Shown here in pieces: positions 33,207 through 44,194 of a DNA stretch of 64,000 bases. This DNA is from Peribolospora baueri (lineage: Eukaryota > Basidiomycota > Peribolosporomycetes > Peribolosporales > Peribolosporaceae). A program made the translations under genes and the position numbers. The notes under the pieces were generated by a model, which searched no databases, was not told the DNA's origin, and saw only the letters and a program-made list of their open reading frames with translations. Location: positions 124,001-188,000 of the forward strand of contig JAMDHS010000027.1 in the NCBI GenBank assembly GCA_029717555.1, in the 5' to 3' direction. How positions within the stretch are numbered: position 1 is the first letter of the stretch; every line of letters begins with the position of its first letter.

Positions 33207-34514
33207 GGCGAAGCCGACTGACTGAAGCGAGAGAGCAGTCGGTCTAGCGAAAGCTGTAAAAGAGGGAAAGAAAAGGAGAGAGGGGTAAGGAGCGTGGATA
33301 TGAAAAGGGAAGGTGAGTTTTGAGGGGGGGGGTCCGGGCGAGGGAAATGACGGAAAGATGAGGAAAAGCAAGAAGAAGGGAACCCGGTCGAGAGCATGGC
33401 CTTATTATACTGGCGAGCTGTTACGTGCGCTCGGGAGGGGACGCCGTGACGTTCCCTGTCTTGCGGTCTCTGTAAGGAGCGCGCCGGTCAAGGCATGCAA
33501 ATTCACATTTCCGCCGTCGGCGAGGCACACGGCCCGCGACGGGCTTGAAGTGCGGCTATGTGGAGCCGATCCGCACAAACGACATGTGTGGAGGAGGAAA
33601 AAAACAAAACCATAGGACGGTGCAACCGGCGGGAAGAAGGCTGGACGGGCTACGTGACAGGTGGCCTTTCCAGAAGGACGGACGGACGGCTTGGTCGGAC
33701 GCGACGCAAGGCGGGAGGGAGACCGCCGGAGTAGAGAACGGAGGTGTGAGGTGTGGACCTGCTTGCTAACTGCCCGGGGAGCGACGACGTACTCGATTTG
33801 ATGTCGAGGAATGAGAATGAGAGGACTGGAGCGAGCCGGCGGTCCGTCGAGGTGGTGGTGAAGGGAAGAAAGAGGTGATCGATCGGCACGCATAAGTCAC
33901 ATACCTCACAGGGGAGGGGGAGGGGGAGGGGGCGGGCTCACGACCGTCGCGCCAGCCTCGTTGCGTGTTCGTCTACTTGTCTCGTATCGCGTGTGTCGAG
34001 GAGGGGGTATCATATCATGTAAGCTATCTGATCTCGGAGAGAAATGACGTGCACAGCGACATGCCTGCCGGTGGTCTATCCTGGCTCGGAAGCAACACAA
34101 GGGTGGAAGAGCGAGATGGAAGCCTTGCGCGCCTTTTTTACGATAAACCTCATGAGAAGACTCGTCGTCGTCGACGGCCGTTCAAACGATGTGGACAGAG
34201 TTCATACCTCCGAACAACATTCACCGAGCTACAGAAAATTCACGGAAGAGGTACACATAGGGAGGCTTACTTTACAACACCGACTACGAGAGGGGAGCCT
34301 GGCGGGACGCTGCGGAGAGATTACAAGCATGAAGGGAGTCTTAAAGGAGTCTTAAATGAGGAGAAAGGAAAAGAAGAAGCCAGCGAGGAGGATCACGGCG
34401 ACGCCAGTGGGTGGACCGTCGAGTGGCCGGTGGCTCGTAGGGTAGGTACGGCGAACCCGAACGGAGCGCACACTCACAACTGCGTCGAGCCGAGCACGTC
34501 CATCAAGACCGTCG
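33207..34514. other. Intergenic region, promoter of secreted gene and 3' flank of REEP-like gene
   Basis: About 1.3 kb. On the - strand, a TATAATAAGG element (about 33400-33410) lies about 200 bp before the secreted-protein ATG. A GGGAGG array lies at about 33908-33932. AT content rises at 34200-34370. No gene supported. Confidence 0.45.
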
Positions 34515-36003
34515 TCAGTCGGCCTTCTGCTTGCCGCCTCCAGATTCCGCGGGAGGCGCGCCGGGAGTAGCGGCGACGCCTCCCCAAAGCCAAGAGAATT
34601 TACTGCTGCTCGGAGAGTCGCTTGAGCCGGCAGCTGCAGCGGCAGCGTCGCCCTTGCCTTTATCCGCTTGTGTCCCGGCGGCTGCGACGATCTCCTCGTT
34701 CTCCAAGCCGTCTCCTTTCTCCACGCCGTCCCCTTTCTCCACGACATCATACCCAGCATCGCTGCTCCTCGCGCTCACAGACTCGCTGTGGTCGGAGGCA
34801 AAGGAAACGTCCAAGTTGAGAGTGTTGAGCTCGGCCAGCTCGCGCTCTAGTGCTTCCTTTCGAGCCCGCGCTGCCGCCCTCGTGGATGAGGTTGATGCCG
34901 TACGGGAGGAGCCGGCCTTGCTCTGCGAACGGGAGCTCGGCTGACGGGCAACGTCTGGATCAAGCGAGCTCGTCGCCTCCATGTCTTTCTCTGGGGGGCT
35001 GGCTGCGGCGGCAGCGGCGGCGGCGGAGGCAGCTCGCTGGTAGAGAGCGCTGGCCGTCGCGGCAGCCGCTGGTCCGTACTGGCGCAAGAAACCTCCAGCC
35101 AGGTTGAGGAGTTGGGACGTGGGCGCCGCCGCCGGTTGCTCGGTAGTTGGGGGATCGGCGGCAGGAGGGGGTATGCCCTGGTTCTGTTAGCGGGGCGACA
35201 CACAAGACAAAGGCGATACACACGAGGATCGATGAGCGACGCTTGTTCTGCTTCCGATGAGGTCATCACAAATGTTTCTCACCGCCATGGCTGCGCCAAA
35301 CACCGTCTCACGGACGAGACCCCAAGCTCGTCGTGACATGTCCATGAAAACTCCCTTGACGCGATCCTGGAGAGCTTCAGTGAATTGGCGGACGTCGTCC
35401 GCGTGCGCGGCTAGGAAGGGCATGATGTAGTTGATGTATAGCCAGGTTGACCCCTGCAAGAGGTGGTCGATATAACGGAGGAGCTCGATCAGAACGACTG
35501 ACTGCATTCTGGGGCGAAGATGGTCAATGCGGGCGGTCCCGAGCATCCACTCGCCTGAGTCTGAGGCGCTGCGAGCCAGATGATGAATGCCGCTTTGATC
35601 TCGGGGAAAAATGGAAACCTGTGGGGCGTGAGGACCAACTTGCGATCAGTGTGCTCTTGGTTCATCAACTCTATCGAGATTGCGCTCGAGGACGTCGGTC
35701 GCCCAGTCCGCCCACGGCGATCGGCTCGAGCGCTAGACGTACTCACCAGAAGAACAGCCAACCGACCAAGGCATCCAGCGTCCAAACGCAAGCCATACAG
35801 CTCCAGTACATCGCCCAGCGCTCCAAATCGCCCATCTGCGCCGCCACCTTGTCCTTGGCGCGGTCCCTCTCCTCTTGAGAGGCGCCGCGGCGGAGACGCG
35901 GGCGGTTTGAGTCGTCCGAATCGACGACGGCCGCGAAGGAGGCGAATAGGGGATATATATAGCCGAAGAGAACGACAACGACCGTGGTCAGTGGGCCAAA
36001 CAT
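34515..36003 (-). CDS. REEP/DP1/Yop1 (TB2/HVA22) family ER-membrane-shaping protein
   Basis: Four exons complement(join(34515..35183,35283..35453,35555..35618,35747..36003)), 386 aa. Reticulon-like hairpin proteins of this family bend ER tubules. Visible: N-terminal TM pair (TTVVVVLFGYIYPLFASF and YWSCMACVWTLDALVGWLFF), then WFPFFPEIKAAFIIWLAAPQTQ joined to GSTWLYINYIMPFL, the diagnostic TB2/DP1 signature (E-I-K-..F..WL..PQT-G...Y). It differs from Yop1 in an inserted charged loop between TM1 and TM2 (DSDDSNRPRLRRGASQEERD) and a long Ala/Ser-rich C-terminal tail with a helix (ARARKEALERELAELNTLNL), so it is nearer the larger HVA22/REEP1-4-like group. The junction PQTQ-GSTW requires a GC-AG intron (35454-35554). 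Confidence 0.87.
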
Positions 36004-36929
36004 GGTGACGGGCACGATGTGGCGAGAGAGAAAGGAAGAAAGGAGATGGAGATTGGAGATGGAGGCGGATGGGGGCGTTTGGGTCTGTCAAAGCCGAGAG
36101 CGATAGGAGATAGACGAGTCCGATCACGTTGTTACCAAGGCTGGCGGCGCCCAGCAACGGCGAAGCGGTCGATGGAGAGGGCCTAGCGTAGCTGAACGAG
36201 AACGGCGGCAAAAGAGAGAGCGTAAGAACAGGATCGAGGACGACGACGGCCTATGGGCGAGAGCAAGACGAGGGGTTGGATGGTGTGGGGAGGATAGGAG
36301 ACGTCGGGCGGGAGCAGTCGCAGGTGGTATTTCACTCGATCACGCCCGCCTAGACAGACAGACAGACCTCCACGCCACCACTGGTCACGGACAGGGGGCG
36401 TACACATCATCCTCGGCGTCAGCCCTTCACAGCCGCATTTTACAAAGTACCACGTCAGCAAAGCGATAGGAAAACCCTACACGTCGACGAGCCCCGTCGT
36501 CGTCAGACCCAACACCACCACCCGGGACAAGCAGACAGACGATCGCGCGTCAAATCAGGCGAAACATGCAATGGCAAACAGGTCAGGTCACACGAGACGG
36601 TGGACGCATGCCTATCTGATGTATGGAATGCCCTCCCATCCGTTCGTCGGCTACTGCACGAAGAACATTTTCTTCGGACGGCTCTGTCCGCCCTGTCCGC
36701 CCGCGGTCAAGACGGCAAAGATGGTAGAAGCACAAGGGAGGTTCATGTGTATTGCACAAGTCATGAGGATGACTACCCGAGGTAGAAGACGGGTCCGAGG
36801 AACGAGGCCTCGGGTCCGCGAACGCCGTCAAACCGAACCAGGCGTACCGCGAACGGGTTTTGAAATACGATGAGGGGCATGGAGCGTAAAGAAAAGAGGA
36901 GCGAAAGGAAACCAATGCCAGACATGGGT
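36004..36929. other. Intergenic region between REEP-like 5' end and RPS1 3' end
   Basis: About 930 bp. GACA triplicate at about 36355-36367; otherwise no repeats or coding signal of note. It should contain the promoter of the REEP-like gene and the RPS1 3' UTR. Confidence 0.45.
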
Positions 36930-37899
36930 TTACACCTGTTGTCGTGCGGCACGCCAGCAGACGGAGGAGACGAGGTTGAATAAGAGAAGAGCGCTTGGAA
37001 AGGGCGACGACGCGGCCGAGGAGCGAAAGTCATGGCACTCACCGTCTCCAGAGGAGCGTGCTCCTTGAACGTCTCCGCCGCACCGACCTTCTTGCCCTTG
37101 TCGTCCACAGCCGTCTCACCGTGGAGCTGGAGGAGCGCGCTGACGTCGTACTTGGGCGCCTTAAGGATCTTGACCTTGCGCACGTATACGTTCGTCAACG
37201 GGTAGATGCCCTGGCACGCCTTCTCGATCTCACGGCCAATGACCTCCGGGATGAGCTTCTGGACGAGCTCCTTGAGGTCGCAAGACGAAGCCTCGCGCGT
37301 CATGATGTCGAACATCTTCTTGCGGATCTCGCGCACCTGCGACGACTTGGCGTACGTCGTCTTCTTCACCTGGTTCGGGCGACGCTTGGTGAAGCCGATG
37401 GCGAAGAGGCGGAGAACGTAGCCGTCGGTGGTCTTGACGTCGACGAACGCCTCGATGAGCGTTTGCCACTTGCGGACGAGCGAGCGGATCTTGTCAGAGG
37501 TGAAGTCCATGCCGTGGAAGTTGGTCAGGCAGTTCTTGCCCTGAACCTCGTCGATCCGGAGCTGGAACTTGCGGAACGCCTGCTCGTCATCCTTGTTCAG
37601 GTCTGCGAGCGAAGCCTCGAGAATCCGACCCTTCAAGGAGTCGTTGGCGTTCTTCATACCCTGCGAGCGGTTCACAAGGGTCTTGCCGAGGTTGCGGTTC
37701 TCGAAGAAGGAGGGGGCCTTCAGGTCGTACCAGTCTGCAGAGAAGGGAAATCGCCGCGTCAGCAGCGCTACCTTGCTCGTTCCAGGGTGCCTCCCATCCG
37801 CTGAGGATCACTCCACTTACCCTTCCTGGAGAAGGGGTCGACCTGCTTCCTCTTGCCGCCCTTGCCCTTTCCAAGCTTCTTGTTCTTGCCGACAGCCAT
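36930..37899 (-). CDS. RPS1: Small-subunit ribosomal protein eS1 (Rps1/S3Ae)
   Basis: Three exons complement(join(36930..36935,37043..37734,37821..37899)), 258 aa, matching the about 255 aa of yeast Rps1. Starts [18 protein letters not shown], with [20 protein letters not shown] across the first intron, then [52 protein letters not shown] and [19 protein letters not shown], all family hallmarks. The normal C-terminus is ...LETV; here LET ends exon 2 at a GTGAGT donor, and the third exon contributes only GTG TAA after ACAACAG. Lies 366 bp from the divergent ATG10 start. Structural component of the 40S head/platform near the mRNA exit. Confidence 0.95.
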
Positions 37900-38265
37900 A
37901 CTGAAGAGCGGGGGAGAGCGACGAATGGATAGATGCAAAAGACCTATCAGCAGCCGTCTCTACTACGTCGAGCAAAGACGAAGAAGAGAGCTCACTTGTG
38001 ATGTTGAGTGAGCTTGAAGACGTCGAGGAAAGAGTTGGCGATGCGAGCGCGCGGGCCAGACGACGATCCGCCGACTGGATTGCTGATTCCCACCGGGCGC
38101 CGACTGCGGCAAGACGAAGGGGCTCGAATACTACACGCCCCGCAGCACGACGGCTATACAGTTTCTCTCGATCACCTGCTGGGCTGGGTCCGTGCGTGTC
38201 TCAGGTTTCGGCCGCTGGCCGTACGTCCGCCAGTTTCGCTTATCGTCGTCCGCGTCCATGCGAAG
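37900..38265. promoter_or_regulatory. Shared divergent promoter of RPS1 and ATG10
   Basis: 366 bp separates the two ATGs. No TATA box seen. It must carry the ribosomal-protein-gene promoter, so ATG10 transcription could be influenced by it (inference). Confidence 0.5.
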
Positions 38266-39408
38266 ATGACCACTCCATTCGTTGACGGTCGCCTCTCTCG
38301 TCACCAGTTCGAGCTCGCTTGTCAGGCGTACGTGGCCAAATATGCCGCTGCCCAAAGAGCGAAGGAGGATGATCGACCAGGCCCGAAAAGGATAGCGGAG
38401 GGATGGGGATGGAAGAAAGAGTCGCGAAGCAAGGTGCTTGCTCTCGTCACTATATTCTTCCCTTCCTCCTTCGCCTCTTCGCAGCCGCGCGTTCGAATTT
38501 CGTTTCCGATGCTACAAGCACGGACAGCGTAACTGAGTGTTCCCGCGCTCCCACCTCCCCTGTCTGTTGTCGGATTCGCAGTACATCGAAGGCAATGGCC
38601 ATCTGTCCCGTCGGTTGGACTACCACCTCTCGCGAACGTCTGTGCCTCAGCCAACGCCTGGCCCGTCGGATGCCGAAGTGGCTGCGTTGGAAAGTGATTT
38701 AGTAGAGGCGGTGGTGGACGGAGAAGATCTGGCTGCTGCAGACGCTGGACCAGGCGTAGACGCTTCGCCCTCTCGGCTTGCCCCTCCCATGCCAGCGTGG
38801 ATTACGTCCGAACAGAGCGTGGTATACTCGTCCACCTACCGGACGCCCGTGTTCTGTTTCACCGCACAGGACTCTTGTGAGCACCGATACACACAAAGGA
38901 AATCGAGAGCAGCGTGGGAAGCACCAAAATTGGAATACTGACGAGGGCGCCCTTTTGTCCCTTCCATCTCTCGCCTTCAGCTGGCTCGTCCCTTCCTCTG
39001 TCCGCTCTACTCTCCTCTCCCCTCTTTCACGCCGCCTCCTCTTCCTTCCGTCCTCCTCGGGACGGTCCGGACGGCGACGCGTGCGGCGAGGCGACGACGC
39101 TGTCCGAAGGTCGACCACGAGCCGTCGCCGATGATGACGCCGTGGGCACTCGATTGCCGCTGCTCTCCCAAGGCGAGCACCCAGAGACCGGCGTTCCCTG
39201 CTGGTCCCTCCACCCGTGCGAAACGGCGGGCGCGTTGTCCGAGGTGATGCGCGCCGAAGCTAACGGCGGCGACGGTCGAGAGGGATCGGTGCGCGTGGAC
39301 GGCGATCGGCCTCCCGTGACGACGACGACGGACGACGGCACGGAAGCGGCAGTTCACTATCTGGAGACGTGGTTCATGCTCGTGAGCAACGTTGTCGCGT
39401 TGTGGTAG
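38266..39408 (+). CDS. ATG10: Autophagy E2-like conjugating enzyme ATG10
   Basis: Three exons join(38266..38433,38582..38876,38981..39408), 296 aa. Atg10 receives Atg12 from Atg7 and passes it to Atg5. Visible: LSRHQFELACQAYVAKY near the start, WGWKKESRSKYIEGNGHLSR across intron 1, YRTPVFCFTAQDS, then SQGEHPETGVPCWSLHPCET with the catalytic Cys234 in the HPC motif typical of Atg3/Atg10, and the C-terminal YLETWFMLVSNVVALW, the family end. Loops are longer than in yeast Atg10 (167 aa), with Asp/Ala-rich insertions around residues 90-115, 155-210 and 245-275. The intron-1 donor (GTGCTT) is weak but in phase. Atg3 is less likely, as the protein is shorter and lacks the Atg3 flexible region pattern. 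Confidence 0.88.
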
Positions 39409-40375
39409 TGGGCGGACGGGACGATGAATGAACGAAGGAACGAAGAACGAAATGAATGTACGGCGAACTAGGGATACCCGTCGGCCGAAACGCAACGCAA
39501 TCGAACGTCTGGCAGCCGTCCAGCGCGTCCCTTTTTTCATGTCCTATCCTATCCTATCCTCAAAGACCGGACACACGAGCACGAAGTTATAAAGGAATAG
39601 CCTGCTGCCCGACGGACGACGGAAAGAGGGGGACGGGTACGAGATGAGGCGAACGGGAAACGGGGGGGTGAGCGAAAAAAAAAATGAAAAATAGGAAGCG
39701 GGAGGCGGGAAGCGGGCTCGAGGAGGAGAGTGGGAAGGTTTTGCGATTGCGAGATGGGAACGGGACGGGAAGTGGAAGGGGGGAGGGAGGTGGACGAATT
39801 GAATGCCCAGGAGCGAAGGGGGTGAGGGGGGCCAAGGAAAGGAACGAAGAAGGAATGAAAAAGGAAACAAAGAAGCAAGGCGAGCAAAGGAAGAAAAAGC
39901 GGGGCGAGGCGGAGGCGTCAACTTCGAGCTTACGAGGTGACGGGGCGACGTATCGTATCGTATCGTATGGGATGGGATAGGATGGGATAGGATTGGGCAC
40001 GCATGGGGGACGGGGACGGGGACAAGTTGGCACGGCGTTTTCGCGAAGGAGAGAACCGACCGGACAAGTTGGACGGGACGGAGGAGGGGAGGAGCGGGGT
40101 AATCGATCGACGTAGCCTACAATTCAACAAAGCCCAAAGGGACACATCTGAACGAATCCGGCACGCCCTCATGCTGATATGCTGGGGCGGAAAGGGATCG
40201 GACGCGCAAAAGGCAGGGAAGGGAGGGAGGTATGGCACACAGAGAGGGAGGAGATGGGAGGACAAGGCAAGAAGACGGGAGGAAGGGCCGCGTGCGATCA
40301 CGCCCGCGCGTAGGACCATCTGCGGTCCAAAAAGGAGGAAACAAATGCGAGAGATCAGAAGCACGTCCGACGACA
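39409..40375. other. Convergent intergenic region with pentamer repeats
   Basis: About 970 bp between ATG10 and TUP1 3' ends. Strongly purine-rich on + strand (39600-39930), with TATCC copies at 39542-39560 and TATCG/GGGAT copies at 39950-39996. No gene supported. Confidence 0.5.
39950..39996. repeat. TATCG / GGGAT pentanucleotide repeats
   Basis: Four TATCG-type units followed by five GGGATA/GGGATG-type units; a related TATCC array lies at 39542-39560. Confidence 0.75.
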
Positions 40376-43022
40376 TTAAGAGGAAAAAAGAACTCCGACA
40401 TACACTCTCGCCGTAAAGTCACCCGAGCCCGTAGCGAGCATGCCTCCCGCTGGGCTGAGGTTGATGGCGATGACTGTACGGCCGGGGCCGGGGCCAGGGG
40501 AAGAGATTAGCAAAAGGCTCGAGAGACTGCGCAAGAGGGAGACAAACTCACCGGAATTTTTGTGCCCCTGGAGGACGAACTGAACCTGGGCGGTCTGCGG
40601 GTCCCAGAACTGTACCCCTCGGTCCTTGGAGCCTGAGGCAACCCACTTGCCGTCCGGGGAGCAGGACACCGAGAGGACGTAATCCTGTGAGGAGAGATAA
40701 TTGAAACGAGTCCGGCGTCAGTCTTTGCTCGCGATCACAAGCTTCGAAGGAATCGCTGCCAACGCACCCTGTGCCCGACAAAGGTGGTGGAGCAAGTGGC
40801 GTGGCCGACCTTGTCCGCCGCGTCATCCGTTTCGTCCGTCTCGAGTGCCTTTGCAGTCGCCGTGAGGTCCCACGTCTTGAGCGTCTTGTCGAGGCTGCCG
40901 CTGACGAGCGACTTTCCGTCGGGCGCAAAGGCGACCGAGTAGATCGAGTCCTTGTGGCTCCGCAGACGCTCCAGGAGCTGACCCGTTTTCATGTCCCATA
41001 CGCGGACGAGTGTGTCGAGCGCACCCGCGGCGACCAGCCGGTTGTCCGAGCTGATCGAGATGGACGTGACGCCGGCCTCACACGGGCCGTGCTCCATGCC
41101 GGCCGAGGTGTACAACGTGTGCAGGCATTGCCCCGTCTCGGTGTCCCAAATGCGCACCGTCTTGTCCCCGCTACCAGAGGCGATGATCCGCCCGTCCCGA
41201 GAGTAGTCGAGCGAGTAGATCTCTTGTTTGTGCCCTTGGAACAGATGGCGAACCCGCTTCTTGGCAATGTCCCAGACCTGCAGGGTCGTCATCATCAGTG
41301 GATCAGTATTGTCAGCGTCAAACAGAGATCTACGTTGTCAGTAAATGCAGAGAGTAGTGACGATGCTCACCCGAATCTGCTTGTCCTCCGCGCCGGTAGC
41401 GAGGTACTTTCCATCCGGGCTGAAGCAAACACTGCGAATGTACAGATCGCCCTTGAAGCTGGGTGGCTGGTCCGACAAGACGCTGTAGAGGGAGAAGAAA
41501 CAAGCGCGAGAGTGAGAAAGGGGAGGACAAGCACAGCGAACGGCACAATGACTGTCGCTGCAAGGAATAGACGCGACGATACTAATGTACGACTGCCGAC
41601 ACCCACCAAGTCTTTCCGCCCGTCTTAGTGTCAAAGATCTGCGCGCTCTTATTGCACCCCGTGGCGAGGAATTTTCCATCGGGAGAGAAGCGGACGCAGC
41701 AGACGACGCTGTGTAATTGTTTGCAAAGCGAGCGGGGAGAATAGTCAGCGCTCCGTCGCGTCGGCCCGAAGGAAGCACGCTCACCTCTCGTGCACAAACG
41801 TATGCACCAAGTTGACGTCCAACTGCCTCTCAACCTTTGGATTGAAGATGATCATCCAATCGCTGCCCTCCTTCTTGAGCTCGCGCGGCACGTCGTCCGG
41901 ATCGAGGTCGATAAGGCTGTTCAGCGTCCCGCCCGGTGCGGGGAGTGCGCCGGGTGCTGGGTGGGAGGGGACAGGCGAGTCGTGATGAAGGGGGGGCGGC
42001 TTGGCGGCGGCGTGGGAGGCGTAAGGAGAGACATGAGACGAGCCTGGATGGGAGGAAGAGGATGGGCTGGTGGTGAGGGTGCCGGCCGCTGGCCAGTTAC
42101 GAAACCCATCGATCCATCGATCGCCAAACTGGGCGGCGCTCACCGTGCTCCGCGCCGTTGCGTTTCGGCTTGATATCTGGCCGGCCGTGCATCGGCGGAG
42201 GCGGCGGGGTCGCGCCGCCGTACATGCCCGGCCCGCCAGGGGGATTCGGTCCGGGATCGCCGGTGCGCATCCTCTTGCTGGGGTGATCCGCTCCGCCCAG
42301 TGGCATACCGGACCTTTCTCGTTCCCTGTCTCCGGGGCCGCCGTTCTGAGCGTCACTGGAGGGCAGAGGTTGCCCTGCACCACCCATGATGCCTCCAAAC
42401 AGACTTGCGCCGCTGTGTCCGACGTTAGGCGGCGTGGGGCCGCCAGGGTGTGGGCCGGCGGGCTGCTGAGAAGGGGGCGGGCCGTGGTGGGCCGAAGCGG
42501 GAGGGGGAAGGCCGGCGACGGCGGCTGCGGGAGGGGGACCGGGATGAACGCCTCGTGCCTCGAGCTCGCGTCGAAGGCGATCGACCTCGTCCTTGTACCT
42601 GGAGAGAGGGAGGGCGGCGGCGGGTGGGTTGATGCGACGCGCTCGCCTTTTTCTATTCCGGATCGATCGATCGAGCGGCTCGGTCACTCACCCTTTGGCC
42701 ATCTCACGGTGTCGGGCCTCGAGCTCGTAGAGACTCTGCTGGATGGCGGCGATTTCGGAGATCTGTGCGGTGACTGAGGAAAGGAAGGGGAGGGGGTTCA
42801 GGAGGGGAAGGAAGGAGGGAAGGAGAGGGAAAGCGCACCTCGGTGCTCGAACTCGTCCCTCTGGCCCTTGAGCTGGGCGGCGTCATTGCCGATGACCTCG
42901 AACTCTTGCTTGACAAAGTCGAGCAGGTCTGCGAGGCGGGCAGAGGAGGCGGTCTGGGAGGGTGCGGCGACGGGTGCGGCCTGGGGGACGAGGGCGCGGT
43001 GGTTGTAGATATTGGAGGACAT
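40376..43022 (-). CDS. TUP1: General transcriptional corepressor TUP1
   Basis: Nine exons complement(join(40376..40473,40552..40684,40768..41277,41371..41482,41607..41708,41785..42043,42144..42598,42692..42773,42839..43022)), 644 aa. Scaffold of the Tup1-Ssn6 corepressor. N-terminus ([19 protein letters not shown], then [19 protein letters not shown]) is the Tup1 tetramerisation/Ssn6-binding coiled coil. A Pro/Gly-rich linker (about 95-240) is followed by the conserved [20 protein letters not shown] block and seven WD40 blades ([134 protein letters not shown]). All phases agree. Divergent from the mitochondrial TFB-like gene. Confidence 0.95.
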
Positions 43023-44194
43023 GGCGTGGGCAGGCGAGCTCGAGCTGGGTGGTTGCGGTGGGCGGGGTAGGAGGAAGAAGGGAGAAGCCCAAAAGGGCGC
43101 GGGGGGGATCGTAGACGGCGCGGACGGGCGATGGAGGGAGGGGGAGGGGAAGGCGATGGGATGGGATGGGGACGGCGATCGGGTGGCTGGCGGTGCGGTG
43201 GGCGGAGGGAAGGCGGCAGGAGCAGGCACGGGCAGGGACGAGCGGGGAGGAGGGATGGATGGAGGGAAGGATGGATGGATGTTGCGAAGATGGAACGGGG
43301 GATGGCTCGGAGGTGATGGAGGTGATGGAAGTCGGAGATGGAGAGATGGATGGTGACGGCGATGGTCGATGGAAAGAGAGAGTTGAGTGAATGCAGGCCG
43401 CCGAGGCGGACGACGGCGCGCCGGTCAGTCACAGGCGGTGAGCGAGTGCGATGCGGTGCGGTGCCGTCGGTGCGAGCGAGCGGCGAGCGCGGCTAAGGCG
43501 GGACGGATGGACGACGACGGCGGACAGACGGACGGAAGGACCGACTGCGGCAGCCTCCGTCGGTGCTGCTTACTCCTCCCTCCTCCGTCGACGGGTTATC
43601 TCGGCCGTGCAATAATAAGTAGGTTTAGGGCACTCGCCCCGACTGCCCGCACTAGCGCACCGCTCCCACGTCCGCCCTTCAGTCGCAAATAACTAACATC
43701 CCCTAGCCCGACCCGGGCCCAGCCTAGACCGAGTCGCTCCAGCCAGCAGACAGACAGACACAAACCACCTCGGACGGCTCGGAGTCCAGTCGCATGTCGT
43801 CGCCGCAGCACGCCGCAGTCGCATACCGCCGCAGTCGTCGTCGCCCACTCCTTCGGCTCCGACGTCGAACCGCCCCTTGAAGTTCCCTGCTCGACTCGCC
43901 CTCTCCGTCCGCCGCAGCTGCCGCAGCACTTTTCGGACGACCCGACGCCGGGCACGGCCTGTCCAGCGCAGAGTTCGTCAGTGCACGGACGACAGACATC
44001 CTACACCGCCAGGTCGAAGCCGAAGTCGAAGAGCAAGCCAGCCAAAGCCAAGCCAGAGCAGAACCAGAGGCAGAACCAGAACCATAACCAGAACCTCGCC
44101 TCCCACACGCGACACGACGCGACGACGCGAGCACGTCTCTTCGCGCGCGCCGGCCTCCCTTCTCCTCTTTGCTCTCCGACGCCCGCTGACCACC
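43023..44194. other. Divergent promoter region of TUP1 and the mtTFB-like gene
   Basis: About 1.2 kb. On the TUP1 side it is GGAT/GATGGA-rich (43240-43350), consistent with a long C/T-rich TUP1 leader on the - strand. Contains GACA copies near 43748. Frames are repetitive; no extra gene supported. Confidence 0.5.

Noticed and set aside
31476-33221. Long + strand frame opposite the secreted protein
   Set aside because: GC-rich antisense shadow: Arg/Gly/Val-rich with no motif, while the - strand frame has a signal peptide and sensible composition.
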